In this document: piece by piece, positions 46,125 through 58,352 of the stretch
How the letters are laid out: every line of letters begins with the position of its first letter
How positions within the stretch are numbered: position 1 is the first letter of the stretch
Assembly: GCF_022458985.1 (NCBI RefSeq)
Contig: NC_061781.1
Span: forward strand, 24,222,001-24,286,000
Length of the DNA: 64,000 bases
Source: Mugil cephalus
Taxonomy: Eukaryota; Chordata; Actinopteri; Mugiliformes; Mugilidae
Direction: 5' to 3'
Position numbers and translations under genes: made by a program
The notes under the pieces: generated by a model
Told to the model about the DNA's origin: nothing
Databases searched by the model: none
The model's input: the letters and a program-made list of their open reading frames with translations, nothing else

Positions 46125-49100
46125 AAGTCAAACTGTGAGCAAGAGTCCAGGAGGGAAGAAATCAGGGTAAAATGGCCTCTGAGAGAATTTCACTGTATTG
46201 ACTGTTGGACGGCAGATAATGGTACTGGTTTAAGGTTTGATGAGGTCTTTTGATTTTTTACTAGTCTTCTTGTGTTTGTGCCAAAAGAGAGGCTGGAAAA
46301 CACTGGTCACAGAGGAAACGCTGCACAATGGTGTCAGGCTGCAGAGGTTTCAGGAACACACTCCTTTTTACGCCCTTCGCTGACAAGTCAGACGTTTGGA
46401 TTGTGTCTGTGTTAAATCTGAAGCCAGGTCAAATAGCAGGTTAGCATTAGCTTAGCATAAAAACTACGAACATTGGGAGGCAGCTAGTCTCCAGCTAACG
46501 CCACTAAACAGCTTCGATGCCTTAATTGGAATTTAGAACATAAAATATGGTTTAAAGGAGACGTAACAGCCGGTTCCTCTGTTCCCAGTCTTTATGCTGA
46601 GTCAGTTGGCTTCATATTTAATATAGAACAACTTCTAACGAGAGTAGTTGATTTAATATATTGACCAACATGTTTGGATGCTTCATGTTTTTTTTTGTTT
46701 TGTTCCAACAAACAAATAAGGTGACAGTGTATTTTATCCAGAACTACGAGGCTCTTTGCACCAACGCACACACAGTTTGGCCTGATATTAATTTGCACGT
46801 TTCTTTTTTCTTTTTCTTTTTCGTTTTGGTCCAAACGTAAAATGGTTGATGAACTGTAAGTCCAAAACTGCTGATGTAGTCAAGAATTTTTGTTTTTTTC
46901 AAACAAAGCATCCAAAGAACAAAGACTTGTCCTGGAGCTTCTGAGTTTATAAAAGACATTGGTGGAGGTTTGGACGTTCGGGATCATCTCCGAGAGTTTA
47001 CAACAATTTAAAAGCCACAAAGAGTTTGTTGATGGGTGAAAAGAGAAAATGAGTGAAATGATTTTACAGATGAGAGCGAGTCAAGAGGCAACGAGGGGCC
47101 TATGCTGCCTTCAAATGGAACTAGTGAACTCGTATTTACTATCTGGGACGTCTCGTACGCAAAGTAGTCGACGTTGAAATGCTAGCCGCTTAGCTTAGCT
47201 TAGTTTAGCTTAGCAAGCTAATGGCTGGGAATCCAAAAGTATGAAAGTGAATATCAGCATTTTCCTCTGACGTCTTTCAAAATTACCTAAAATATGTAAA
47301 ATTACAAGATTCTGAAAATGTTGGCAAACCCAGCTCATGAACTCACCACTTCCTGGACTTTGTTGTGACATTTGAAGGCAGCACTGGAGACCATCTTCAT
47401 CACGTCATCACCGTTCATGTCTTATCCTCACCAAGAACTTGGACCAACGCCCGTCTTCAGACTCTGCCTTCATCCTGATGTCAGCTACACACTCCTAAAG
47501 TTTTGTGACTGTAACTTTCACCCTGTGACGACATTGTGTTGACGGCGCCGTCACAACTAGAAGCAGAAACATAAATGAGGTGATGGATCTGAGGATTGTT
47601 GGGTACACGACGACCAGCAGCGTGATTGCTCTGTTAAAATATGAGATAAAACAGCAATAACACAGCAATAAGGATTTATTAACTGATGTAGACGATTAGC
47701 TGCTCTCTATTTTTGGATTAAGGTGGTTGTGGTATTCTATTTACCGTTGTGTATTTTTAAACTTGTCTGATGCTGGTTTGAACTTCTCCTGAACGAGTTC
47801 TGCTTCGGGATGCCGGTGGGGTGTTTTCAGTATTTTATTTTGTATTTTGTACAAAAAACCATGATGATAATTTTTACTGGTGAATCCCTCTGTATTTCAA
47901 TCAAGAAAGTGTTTCGCAAGTATTTTCTGTTCGTAAAATGATGGATAATCAGTGGAAATGAGTGTTTAGTTTATAATTCACTCTGTAAAATTGATTGATT
48001 GTTAAACCTCGCATCCAAGCACAGTTTGTTGAAGCAGTGTACCTCCCCCTACAGGCAAAGAGGGGGCATTGCAGAAGCAGCGATGTTTCGGAAATTATTT
48101 TCTGGCCGGATGCAAATTTTATAAAAGACTGAAAAGTTGTAATATTTCTTTCTTTCTTTCTTTTGGCTGCAGATGGATACAAATATCTTTACTGCAATAT
48201 CTAACAAGAACTTAGCATTGTAGCATTTAGCATTCCAAAAACCAAAAAATACAAAAGTAAGGACTTGATTAATCTATGTTTTTTTTTTTTTTTTTCTCTA
48301 ATTGTGTTGTTACAGGTTATTGGGGATATTTAAATACAAATGTTACTTACAATCACTTTCCTGCCTTTTCCTGCACTGAGGCTTCGTTGTGCTCCCGTTT
48401 TTATTTCTTTTCCTTTTTTTTTTTTAGATAGTAATATTTTCTTGGATTTCAGTGCCAACTGGCAGCTTTCAGAGCAAGTTGCTGTTTCATGTTTTATGAG
48501 TCTATTCGTGTGTGTTACTTTGTGTGTTAATATATATATGTATAAAAAAAAAAGGAACAAAAAAAAAACCTGTCCTATTTCACCCATATTGGGTTCACGG
48601 TATGAATTCATGTCTAAAGTTTCATGATAGGTTTAAAAAAAAAAGCATTAATCCAGTTAACAAATCACCATGAAACGACTCCACGGGAAGCTTAAGTTTT
48701 TCTTTCACCGCTTTCACCGATATCTGAGTGGTGTCGTTGCTTTGTTAGCAACTTGTGTTGTTAGCGGCAGACGCTGCGGAGATGCATTAACACCACTAGT
48801 GGGCGCTGGTGTCACCAAATTAAAGCAAACCCTGAAACCCACGTGTTCACATGTACAAGGCTCCAGAGTTAAAGAGTTTGTTCAATTATTAACTTTTTTT
48901 TGTAACACTAATTCATATGTTTGTTTTCTTTTATAATATCAAATGTAGATTAATTTACTATTTGATTAATAAAAGATGAAATAAGTAATTTTATTGGTCA
49001 GATACAGGTAGTAAACAATTCATTTTATTCCTTTTTTCTGTCCAATCAACATTCAAACAGTGTTTTTTTTTTTTTGTTTTTTTTAACATGGATTCCATCA

Positions 49101-50010
49101 AGCTGAGTTTGAAGGTTTGAAATGTGCATTTATTTTTATTTTTTCTTACAGAATTCTCTGTAAATTAAGATCAAATCTGAACCACGTGTGGATGGAAACA
49201 AGTAAAACGTATTGAACCAACCGGATGCCAGATTTATTAGGATTTTATTGTAAAATGCCAAAATAGATCAAACAAAAAAGTTTGCAGTTTGTTTTTACAT
49301 TTATTTTTAAAGCATTACTTTCAAACATTAAATTGAGTTCATTTCTGGTTTTCTCTGTGGTTTCCAATTTAAAACTTAATATACAGTTTTCTGCTTTGGG
49401 AAATTTTGCTGAGCAACTTTCACTCCACGTTTTATAGACTGAGGGAATAGATTTTTTTGTTGCAGCGTGTCTTTCGTGTTTGAATTTAAATGTCGCTAAA
49501 TTCTTACCTGTGCACAAAACAGAACTTGCCTTTAAGTCGACTCCATTTAATTAAAGGTAACTAAGGGTTCGGTAAAGAGCACTGATCTGAGGTCAGTGGT
49601 GTCTGAAGGGGCTTCACTGCACTGTTTAAACATTTTATAAAGATTTTTCTAAAGTCGTCTGTGAGTGTAAACTAGATCAGATCACAACAGATTCATCTCA
49701 TTTCAGTGTTTAAGTCTTACAAACAAACTCTTCACTTTAACATTTAAACAGCTGAATCATTTCTGCAGGATGAGTTTAAACTCTGAAACGCGTCCTGTCT
49801 GAACCGACTGATTGTGATTTGAAGACAGTCGGTCACCGGGGTTTATTGTGTCTGAGGGTTTTTTTTTTTAATGTTTTGTATTTAACGCCACTCTTCTGTC
49901 CTCCTTCCTGCCATGAGAAAATATTGACTATTTTTTGATGTATGTATTCTTTCACACACGGAAATTAAAAATTAACAATTTCATAGGGATGATTTCACAA
50001 AATAAATAAA
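46125..50010 (+). other. itgav: itgav 3' UTR and tail region
   Basis: 3.9 kb with no coding exon. Candidate poly(A) signals AATAAA occur at 48968-48973 and 50001-50006; which one is used is not visible. A repeat common in fish UTRs (TAGCATTAGCTTAGCATAAA to TCTTTATGCTGAG) covers about 46440-46640. A CTCF-like site is at 48793. Confidence 0.5.
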
Positions 50011-50425
50011 TAAACAAAAAATGTTTTTGTTCACATTTTGTTCCGTGTTTAAATTATTTCTTTGACTAGATTCCACATGTTGGACAATTAACCTGGATTC
50101 TTTTCATCTTTTATTTTGTACCAGATTTTCTCTCTAAAGTTGGACATTTTAACCTCGACGTCTCTGGGGACTAATTCACCTTTGGCGCCTCTAGTGGTCA
50201 ATAGTGGAACTGCAACCAAAATATCAATATTAAGGTTACGAGGATGTTTTTCACGATTATCTGGCATTCTATAAACTAAATTAACTTCTTATTCCGTCTT
50301 TTCTCTTTGACGATGCTTTTAAACATGTTAATCAGTCGCACTGTGTAGCTTAGCTTATGCTAGCATGCTAACATTCCTTTGTAAAGTTCACCATAGATGG
50401 ACACGCTGGATGTTTCCTTCAAATG

Positions 50426-50431
50426 TTTATT
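50426..50431 (-). promoter_or_regulatory. Poly(A) signal of the dipeptidase
   Basis: AATAAA on the minus strand, 83 bp beyond the stop codon. It is the first such signal downstream and implies a short 3' UTR. Confidence 0.6.
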
Positions 50432-50513
50432 CGGTTTCGACAAACATAAAACTTTAAAACCAGAGCAACATCATGTGTCTGGTGATGGTCACTTCCTGCT
50501 TCCGTCTGATTGG

Positions 50514-50580
50514 TCAGTGGGCGTCCGTTAGCAGGAAGCTGAGGTCGTTACCGGGCTCGTACTCCACTGCAGGTTTCCCC
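50514..50580 (-). CDS. Dipeptidase exon 8 and stop
   Basis: Encodes [20 protein letters not shown], then His and TGA. The LSFLL ending is typical for the family. Confidence 0.92.
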
Positions 50581-51221
50581 CTGAAACACACAAGGCCACA
50601 GGAAACAAATTGTAGTGTTACAATGACGTCAGGTTCGAGTAAGTCGTTTAGATCAGGGGGGCAGAGGAGCATTGGGAAGCATCTTTTTCCATTTTGCACC
50701 AGATTAAACCCTCTGACGTGCCTCTTTTGGCCCACGTGCCACATGTTTGACACCTGTGGTCTGAAGTGATGGAAGCCGGTGTTACCTGGTGAAGAGTCGG
50801 GCCTTAGTGGTTCCCAGGAGCGTGACTTTGTTTCCCTCCACCAGCAGCATGGAGCCCTCCCTCAGACCCTGGAAACGCCAACAAAAGGACTTTTATTAAT
50901 ATTATTATTATAAATAATTATTTTAAAAAATGGGATGGTGGCTAATTTGCATCCCTTGTGCCATTAGGTGGCACAAGGTGTCCAACAATAACACAACAGC
51001 AACAACAACATGATAACAACAGTTCTGACAGAATAACTTGCTGGAAACCACATTATATAAACAGGGCTCCTACAAATTTCAAAATTTTCAAATTTTTCCA
51101 GGAATTAAGATTAATGTCATTGCATACAAGTTACAACAAAGTTTAGTTTGGCAACAATCTCCAGTAGCAGGTTGATGTTTTTCAATAGTTGTGTGTCATG
51201 TAAATAATGTCATGTCATATG

Positions 51222-51269
<48 letters not shown>

Positions 51270-54200
51270 CTGGTGGGTTTTTAACCATGACCTGGATGAG
51301 ACACGTTGTGGTTGGTAAATGGTTCCATGTTTGGGACGCACCATAGGACAAAGTTTTACTAAATGTAGTTTTCCTGAGTGATGATTCACAGTCACCCTTT
51401 GATCCAGATCTAGTTGATTTGTTAGTTTCTTTGGACACGACTTGGTAGAACTTTGAAAAACTTTGATGAAAGTTCCCTCAGCTTGGTCTGAAATGTCTGT
51501 GGTTCGTCTCAACGTTAATGCTAATGCTAATGCTAATGCTAACCCTCGCTGTCACTCACCAGGACACTTGGAGTGTTGGGTTCTTCGTGGTACTGGGTGA
51601 TCCTCTGCTCCCTGGTCTCCTGCACACAAACACCAACAAGTTAAAATCACGATAAAGCAACTGTCTCTTTTCAGGATTAACGGACAGTATCAAATCAAGA
51701 CAAATACTAGACGCTGTTAAATTTATGCCGAATCATCCATTAGCAGTTATTGTTTGTATTATAACCACAGATGAACTGATCACTATCACAGGTTTAATGT
51801 GACACTGAATAAAACCTAAAAACGTGAACATTCTCAGGCAACTTCTGCAGTGATTTCTATAAGAACATTTATTGGCATTTCCATATGAATAAGAAATTGA
51901 AATAATTCCATATCTTAATTACGTCCTTCATGTCTTCATGTGTTCATTATGACTCAAATATCAGGGATTTCTTCGTAAATTGCAGAAATCTAAATTGGTC
52001 TTTGTGCCTAATAAGGAGGGCGGAAAATAAAATATAACCATAAAATATGACCATGTACCAGCGGCAGAAAAATAATGTTTAGATCAAATTCACTCAGTCA
52101 CTCAATAGTGCTGTATAATATCATAACTTTGTGTCTAGAATTTTATCACCTTAACATATTTTACCAGCATTTGTCTGATGCTAATTTCCTGCTACTAGTT
52201 CTGTTCAGATGCTTCAGACGTTGTAACATATTCAATATATTAGTAGAAATCCTTATTATACAAATATGTCATGTAGGATTATTGTAATATTCTTAATATA
52301 AATACTCTGGTTTTAAAGTCAGTCATTGTTGCAATAACCAGCAGCGACCAGCAGAGGGAGCTCTCCTGAACTGGAACTTCATGCCTCAATAAAAAATGTT
52401 TTTTTTTTTAAACATCCTACTTAAGTCTAAAATAACAATAAATAAAATAATTTTAAAACATGAAATTTGTGTTTTTTATGTAAGTTTTAACTTGTTTGTA
52501 TATTACACTGCCTGGTCAAAAAAAAAAAAAGTCACCACCTGGATTCAACTAAGCAAATGGGAGCCTCCTATTGGATAATTACTGTATGATGATTATCTTT
52601 CAGCTGGTATTCATCAAGTTATTTAAGCCCAACGAATTTCTTCAACAACCATGTGCAAAGACACATCTCGTGGTGGTTTGAGAAGAGTTAAATCATTGGC
52701 TGCATCAAGCAGAGAAAACATTTGAGGAGATTGAAGCAGAAACTACTAAAACTGGGTTAAGAACTTTATAAAAAACTTCTTCCAGGAAGAAATGTGGAAC
52801 AAAATACTGACTGATGGTGATGGACGATCACTTAAACGTTTGGTGAAATCAAACGGAAGAAAAGCAGCAGAGAATGTGGAAGGAACTCAAGGGACCGGGA
52901 CTGAACAGCTGTGGAGCCTTAAGAAAATCACTAATCAGTGAGGACAACCTGGAAAAAAAGGCTTCACTCTGCTCGGGAGCAGAAAGACTGGACTCTGGAG
53001 ACGTGGAAGAAGGTCATGTGATCTGAAGAGTCCAGACTGACCCTGTTCCAGAGTGAAGGGGCATCAGGGTAAGAAGAGAGTGACTAGTGTCTACTTCACA
53101 AGTAGTTCAGGTTTTCCTCCATGAGACCAGATCATTTTCACCACAGAGTCCAGACCTGAACACCACTGACACTTTATGGTGTCATCAATACAAGATCTGG
53201 GTGAAAAAACACAACATGTCTGCTCTTCTTTGACCTGAGGTCAGCGATCAAAGACCGCGAAGGTGATAACTGATAACGAAGATATGACGGAGAAACAACC
53301 AATCGGTGCGAGTGAAATTATCTCCTCCATCACAGAGACGGTGAGAGGGTGTCGAGGTTTATTGCTGCACATCTGTGTCTTTATCAGATGTGAGAACATT
53401 AACTGAGCTGAAAGTCAGTGTCAGTAAAACATCCCGACCGAACGTAAAAAAAGAAACGTTAAAAGGCCGTGACTCACCCCCATGTGGCGGCTGCTGGGGT
53501 CGGGGTCCAGGTAGTGGGGGTTGATGTTGAAGGGGACGAGGCCGATGGCGGAGAAGGACGGAGGGTAGACGATGGGCATGTCGTTGGTGGTGTTGATGCT
53601 GACGGTGGCCACGTTGGTGCCGGCGCTGGAGCCCATGTAGGGGACGCCGTCCTGGAGGACGAACACACTTAATATTTTTACCAGATTAAAGTGTTTAACT
53701 TTATGAAAACGAGCCCTGATTATAAACACACTAACTAAATAAAATCCTTTAAAAAAGGTATAAATTTAGCAGTTCATTATACCTGACCAGTTTGTCTGTA
53801 TTTACTCTTATATAGTTCTAATTTAAAGTACGTTTTTATGTCGTCATCTAGTTTATTCCACAATTTTACACCACGGCCAGACTTGAATGGATGTTAGGCT
53901 GTTTCAAATTACAACTAAACGTTTCCTCTCTGACCATGAACAACTCATTCCAGGTTTTTAAACAAAATCTGACCCTTTCTGAATTTAACTAGGTCCCAGA
54001 GCTTTAAAACCCCAGATGTGAAGAACAGAAGATTTGAGGAAGGTACCAAAAAACTATTTTATATACGTACATGCCTCAACACAGTGGGACAGATATGGAT
54101 CAAAAAGTGATTTCTGACATGTTTAATTTAAAAAAAAATTAAAGGATAATTTAAATTAGCACAGTTGCATTGTGGGGGTTTGTAGTTTCATTTTAATTTT

Positions 54201-56586
54201 ACATTATTTGTAGCTAATTACTATGACAAACATGCATTTCTTTTATTATAAGCGATTATTTCATTTTTTTTTAATTCAATTTTTAAACTCTAACAAGTTA
54301 AAGGGAAAAAAAATCCTCAAAATGTGGTAATAATTAAAGATTTTCCACATTTTCACTTTGGGATTAACTGAAACCCATTATAAATAATTTTCATTCTAGC
54401 TGAAAGATTTGAAGTTTCCTTCTTTACACTTGTGTTGTGCATGAAATTTACTTTTTATTTTTTCTGAGTGAACTACCCCAGAAATCAAAGAGACAATAAA
54501 AGTCCCATTTAAAGTTAAGGTTCATGAATATTACTCCCTGAACTCACTATATGTTAGTGTGGGAATCCTTTTTTTTTCCATTAATCAGGTATTTTTTTGG
54601 TCGACAATATTAATTAAAACAAAAATATGTATAAATTATTCAGTTTACAGTGAAATATGAGCAAAAACAGCAGTTATAAGCTTCTCTTATGAAATGCTGG
54701 AAACTGAGAAGAGGGAGAAGAAAAACAACTCTCTCCGTTCTTGGATTAATGTCAAACAGGAAGAGTGTCTCTTTCCCAAAAACAGATGTTGGAAAAAGGC
54801 GTCGTCTTCTGATCGGGGCCGTGCAAACGTGTCCCCGCTCAGTCCGTCGTCGCCGGCTGTTTGTGAGCTTTACCTCCATCACCCTCTTCCTGATCTCCGT
54901 CACCACCTTGTTGTCGTAGAGACTCTTCAGCAGCCGGAAAGTGTTGCCTCCTCCTGCAGACAGACACAAACCGATCAGACCTGTGAGTGGAGGTGGAGGT
55001 GGAGGTGGAGAAGGAACGCTGCAGGGTCGGACGCGGAGGTTCCTCACCTATGAAAATGCCCTCAGCCTTCCGCACGGCTTCGACCGGGTCCGAGGCCTCG
55101 TGGATGCCGTCCACCTCATAACCTGTAGGGGCCAAACACCCGTCAGTGTTTCCAACGTGGAGAATTTAGCACAGCAAATAAAATACCAACGACAAATGAT
55201 ATGTGATATTCACCCAGACTCTTAAACTTGTCCCTGGCAGCCTTGGTGTAGGCATCTCTGTCGTGGAGGGCGTAAGGAACAAACAGCACCCTCTTCACAT
55301 CCCTGAAATACACGCAAAATAAAATAATAACCAATAAATACACAGCATTCAAATATATGTCCTCTTCAACATGTCTTCAGACCTGCAGCAAGAACATGAT
55401 CATACACATCATACACCTGCACATGAACCAATGATCATAAACTTTATAGCCCCAGGTTGAAGTTGGGAAGCAACCTACACCAAACTCCATAGAAGAAACT
55501 GACATTTTAATAACCATTTTACATATAACGTAATTTTTTTTGTTGTGGTCATAATAGACACTCCTCATACACTGTTACTTTTATGCCGACTATTACCAGA
55601 TGAAAATTAATTTTAAAAGATTTCAAAACATGAAAGTTGTGTGAGTTTGGTAATGAACATGATAATATTAAATTGCTATTTTTCTTAATGGAATTCAATA
55701 CACCTTTTTATTCGCATAAAAACATAAAAACAAACTCCCTGCTTTCTGTGCATACTTTACAGATAAATAAAAAAAGAAGAAATAACTAAATGCCACACGG
55801 TCTATGGAGTCTCTGCAGACCAAACTCCATTCAAATATGATTGACTTTTAGCGTTCGTCTCGAAATTACTACAAACCTGCCACAACGTGACGTCACGTGT
55901 TAACAAGTTGTTTTTTTTATGTAAATGTTTACCATAGACCTATTATTGCATGCCGATTTTTGCCATAAGACTCTTTGTTCACATATGACTATGAAACATG
56001 TTATAGAAACAGGTACACTTTTCTTATTATCGCAGAATACTTAAAATCTAGATTTTCAAACGGGATTCGTTACGTCGTGATTCACTTTCAGTTCCACTTC
56101 CAGGCGAACTCTGATTCACACAGTTGCTCTGAAATGTTCGTAGCGTGACAATGAATTTATTAAGTTTATTACATTTATTTTATCACTGTCTGCTCAATTT
56201 GCACCTTTAATGTCACCAAACTCCATTTAAAAGGCAAAACTAGTACTAACTTATTTTGTTTAAGTCATATTTTATGCCGAACTTCACTAAACAACTTATG
56301 ATCTACAAATAATCATCAAACATGTTACATGCGTCAGACTTTGCTGCTGATTGACGTTGACTTCTTAAAATGCTCGACTTTTAAAGGGATTTCGCAATGG
56401 GTCTTTCTTTGCACTTTTCTGCAGACCTTTCCTCGCTTCTTGTCTCCCGGTTTTCATTGAAGAACTTGACTCCGGCTGCATTAGAACTTACTTTCCGAAG
56501 AACTGTGAGATGTTGTGCTGACAGTGGTCCAGGTAGCCACTGCCGTGCAGCGTGGAGTTGGACACCAGCAGGAGTCTCCTCTTCAT
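50514..56586 (-). CDS. Alpha-aspartyl dipeptidase, peptidase family S51 (complete, 8 exons)
   Basis: Serine peptidase that releases N-terminal aspartate from Asp-X dipeptides; no signal peptide, so cytosolic. Exons on the minus strand in transcript order: 56586-56492, 55302-55214, 55122-55048, 54953-54874, 53651-53478, 51619-51560, 50868-50786, 50580-50514. All introns are GT-AG and the joined frame is 240 residues, the usual family length. It opens [19 protein letters not shown]. Ser122 in the GSSAGTN elbow, Asp137 and His159 (in NINPHYLD) keep the 15- and 37-residue spacing of Ser120/Asp135/His157 in bacterial peptidase E. The closest family member I recall is Xenopus alpha-aspartyl dipeptidase (aad-a). 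Convergent with itgav; an AATAAA signal lies 83 bp past the stop. The family is from recognition, not a search. Confidence 0.93.
50727..50757 (+). mobile_element. hAT element terminus in dipeptidase intron 7
   Basis: TTTTGGCCCACGTGCCACAT then GTTTGACACCTGTG fits the right end of the same hAT family seen at 5154. The left side of the insertion near 50655 is too decayed to define. Confidence 0.55.
50786..50868 (-). CDS. Dipeptidase exon 7
   Basis: Encodes [20 protein letters not shown] and then TKARLFT. This matches the GLREGS-x-LLVEG strand of S51 peptidases. Ends in phase 2. Confidence 0.92.
51227..51265 (+). repeat. (TA)n microsatellite
   Basis: About 19 TA units in dipeptidase intron 6. 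Confidence 0.9.
51560..51619 (-). CDS. Dipeptidase exon 6
   Basis: Encodes the 20 residues [20 protein letters not shown], phase 0 at both ends. Together with the exon 5 end (HMG) it gives the family motif G-ETREERI. Confidence 0.92.
51620..53477 (-). other. Dipeptidase intron 5
   Basis: Contains a decayed Tc1-like element (52510-53215) on the opposite strand and a perfect TGACCTGAGGTCA palindrome at 53231-53243. No exon seen. Confidence 0.6.
52510..53215 (+). pseudogene. Tc1-like transposon with dead transposase
   Basis: Starts ACTGCCTGGTC, a poly-A run, then AGTCACCACCTGGATTCAAC, the terminus of a known fish Tc1-type family. The body carries transposase-like text in broken frames (near 52800 and 53140-53180). 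The matching right terminus is absent. Confidence 0.65.
53478..53651 (-). CDS. Dipeptidase exon 5: catalytic exon
   Basis: Holds all three catalytic residues: Ser122 in [13 protein letters not shown], Asp137 in INTTNDMP and His159 in [11 protein letters not shown]. It is 58 codons, phase 0 at both ends, and more GC-rich than its surroundings. Confidence 0.95.
53652..54873 (-). other. Dipeptidase intron 4
   Basis: AT-rich, with no exon or nameable transposon. Confidence 0.55.
54874..54953 (-). CDS. Dipeptidase exon 4
   Basis: Encodes [20 protein letters not shown] and then RKRVME. The upstream acceptor is CTGCAG, and the exon ends in phase 0 before GTAAAG. Confidence 0.93.
55048..55122 (-). 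CDS. Dipeptidase exon 3
   Basis: Encodes [20 protein letters not shown] and then GIFI. It joins exon 4 to give the family GGGNTF motif ([11 protein letters not shown]). Confidence 0.92.
   Translation of the reverse strand, partial: VMRWTASTRPRTRSKPCGRLRAFS
55214..55302 (-). CDS. Dipeptidase exon 2
   Basis: Encodes [20 protein letters not shown] and then AARDKFKSL. The VLFVPYAL strand and HDRD turn are hallmarks of the eukaryotic S51 dipeptidases. Confidence 0.93.
55303..56491 (-). other. Dipeptidase intron 1
   Basis: AT-rich. Open frames are short and unsupported. Nothing distinctive seen. Confidence 0.55.
56492..56586 (-). CDS. Dipeptidase exon 1 (start)
   Basis: Encodes [20 protein letters not shown] and then [11 protein letters not shown], the Rossmann-like beta-1 and following helix of S51 enzymes. 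The start ATG has G at -3. The donor is AA|GTAAGT, phase 2. Confidence 0.92.
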
Positions 56587-56689
56587 ATCTGCCTGGAAGA
56601 CTGACGGAAGAAAGGAGTCCAGGGGTCGCTGGTGTCTGAGATTCTGCTGACAGGGCTGTTAACTCGTGATGTGTCATGCGCAGAAGAGC

Positions 56690-57630
56690 TTCACGCCTGG
56701 TAGTGAATGAGAAGAGTCGATTCCCGTGGAGTGAGAGGCGGCTCCTTCAGCTCGTTCATCTCGTTCACCATGTGGATCAAACCATTATCTGGACGCGTCA
56801 GTCTGTAACGCTTTGCAACAACTCCACCCGAACACTAGTTGGCGCTGTGTCTTGTGCTAGTTGGTTTAAGTTTGTTAAGTACGTTTTTTTGCAAATAATT
56901 TCGCCAAAATTTGCCAATATGCACCAAGGACATTTATACGGTTTGTTTATGGTTCTGTTTTTGATTGTGGGGATTTGACTGCAGTGTTGTGTCCTTTTGT
57001 TTGCATGATTAAAGTTTTATTAAAATATTAAACCAAAGTAAAATTGCTTTTGTAACAGAATAACTGCACAAAATAAGACGATTATTAGGTTTCTCATACA
57101 AACATAGAATGCAAAAGAGCTTCAGTGATGTGGCATGGGTGTTTTTTTTTTGTTTTGTCTTGTTTTTTTTTTTAGGATGTGGGGGACATAAAACAGTATG
57201 CTGCAGCTTGTATGTCGCTATTTCATTTAACTTCAGAACTTCTTCTTTCTTCTCTACTCGGCCTCCTTGAAGACGACAGTGTACAGTATCGTACACCACT
57301 CTTTCACTACATAACATTTAGAGGGCGCTGTTTTATACACTGAAAAATACTTAATAATTAGATAAGAGAAATAAGGAAGTGACACAACAAAGAAGAAACA
57401 GTTAAAAGGTGTTTTTATTTAATGACAGTTACAGATACAAGAGAGGAGACATGTCTTCCCTTTGGCCTTCAGGAGAAAACGCCACCGATCAACACACAAG
57501 CTGTGTGTATTTGCTAAAATACTCACAAATATTAGACTCTAAAAAAAAGAGAGCCGAAAGAGTCGACTCTTCTTCGTGAGCCGATAACAGAATCGACTCT
57601 CAGAAAGGAGCTGAACGTCCCATCTCTGCT
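56690..57630. mobile_element. Degenerate hAT-like element, copy 2
   Basis: Left block AGAGTCGATTCCCGTGGAGT with GCTCCTTCAGCTCGTTC; right block AATCGACTCTCAGAAAGGAG ending in CCCATCTCTG. The core matches copy 1 at 5680-6765. Its left edge lies about 110 bp upstream of the dipeptidase start codon. Confidence 0.45.
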
Positions 57631-57989
57631 GTTACCTGCTGCAGTCAGCGCTGATACAAACCTCTGGTGGAAACTTTACGACTCACCTGCTGCTCTGAAG
57701 TTACAGAAACTAGTGTCAGTCTTTACTATCAGATGAGGAAACCATGACTGCGGCTTAACTTTTAGTACTTTATCGCTTTTCTTCTTTTTTGCTTGTTCTC
57801 ATTCCGTACAGTTACATCAATAAAATATTTCAAAAATCAGAATAAAAGCATCTTCATTATCTACTTCTTTCTCCTCCACCTCCTCTTTTTCTTTTTCCTT
57901 ATCTTCCACCAAACTGTATGTAAGTGTCTTTTCCTTCATCCCCCTCATCATCAAAATGTATTTAAAGCTTCCTCTTCATATTCTTATTC

Positions 57990-58130
57990 TTAGACTTAGA
58001 CTAACTTTATTGTCATTTTGTATGCACGGGGTGTATACAGAATGAAATTTCATGCATACAACTCACGACATTGTAATAAAATACAATACAATGAAATAAG
58101 ATAAAAGTACAATATAAAGTGCAGCAGTGA
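57990..58130. mobile_element. Retroposon tail
   Basis: ACTTTATTGTCATTTTGTAT followed by an AATGAAATTTCATGCATACA block and an A/T-rich end. This is the usual look of truncated fish LINE 3' ends. Confidence 0.5.
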
Positions 58131-58247
58131 TTCTTATTCCTCTTCCTATCTAATCTTCTTCTTCAGCCCATTTCTCTCAGAATAAAATCTTCCTCTTATT
58201 GTTCTTCTTCCACCATTTTCTATCAAAATGTGTTTTCTTATTTTGTC

Positions 58248-58352
58248 CACCTCTTCTTCTTCTTCTTCTTCTTCTTCTTCTTCTTCTTCTTCTCCTTCTC
58301 CTTCTTCTCCTTCTTCTCCTTCTTCTTCTTCTTCTTCTTCTCCTTCTTTTGG
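58248..58352 (+). repeat. (TTC)n triplet array
   Basis: About 100 bp of TTC with TCC interruptions. The Leu-rich and Glu-rich open frames over it come from the repeat. A GAA/TTC tract of this purity can form triplex DNA. Confidence 0.9.

Noticed and set aside
53469..53672. Gly/Val/Asp-rich plus-strand frame
   Set aside because: Antisense shadow of the GC-rich catalytic exon of the dipeptidase.
54640..55053. Frames of 119-135 codons on both strands
   Set aside because: They read across dipeptidase exons 3-4 and introns in wrong frames. The spliced minus-strand exons explain the coding signal.
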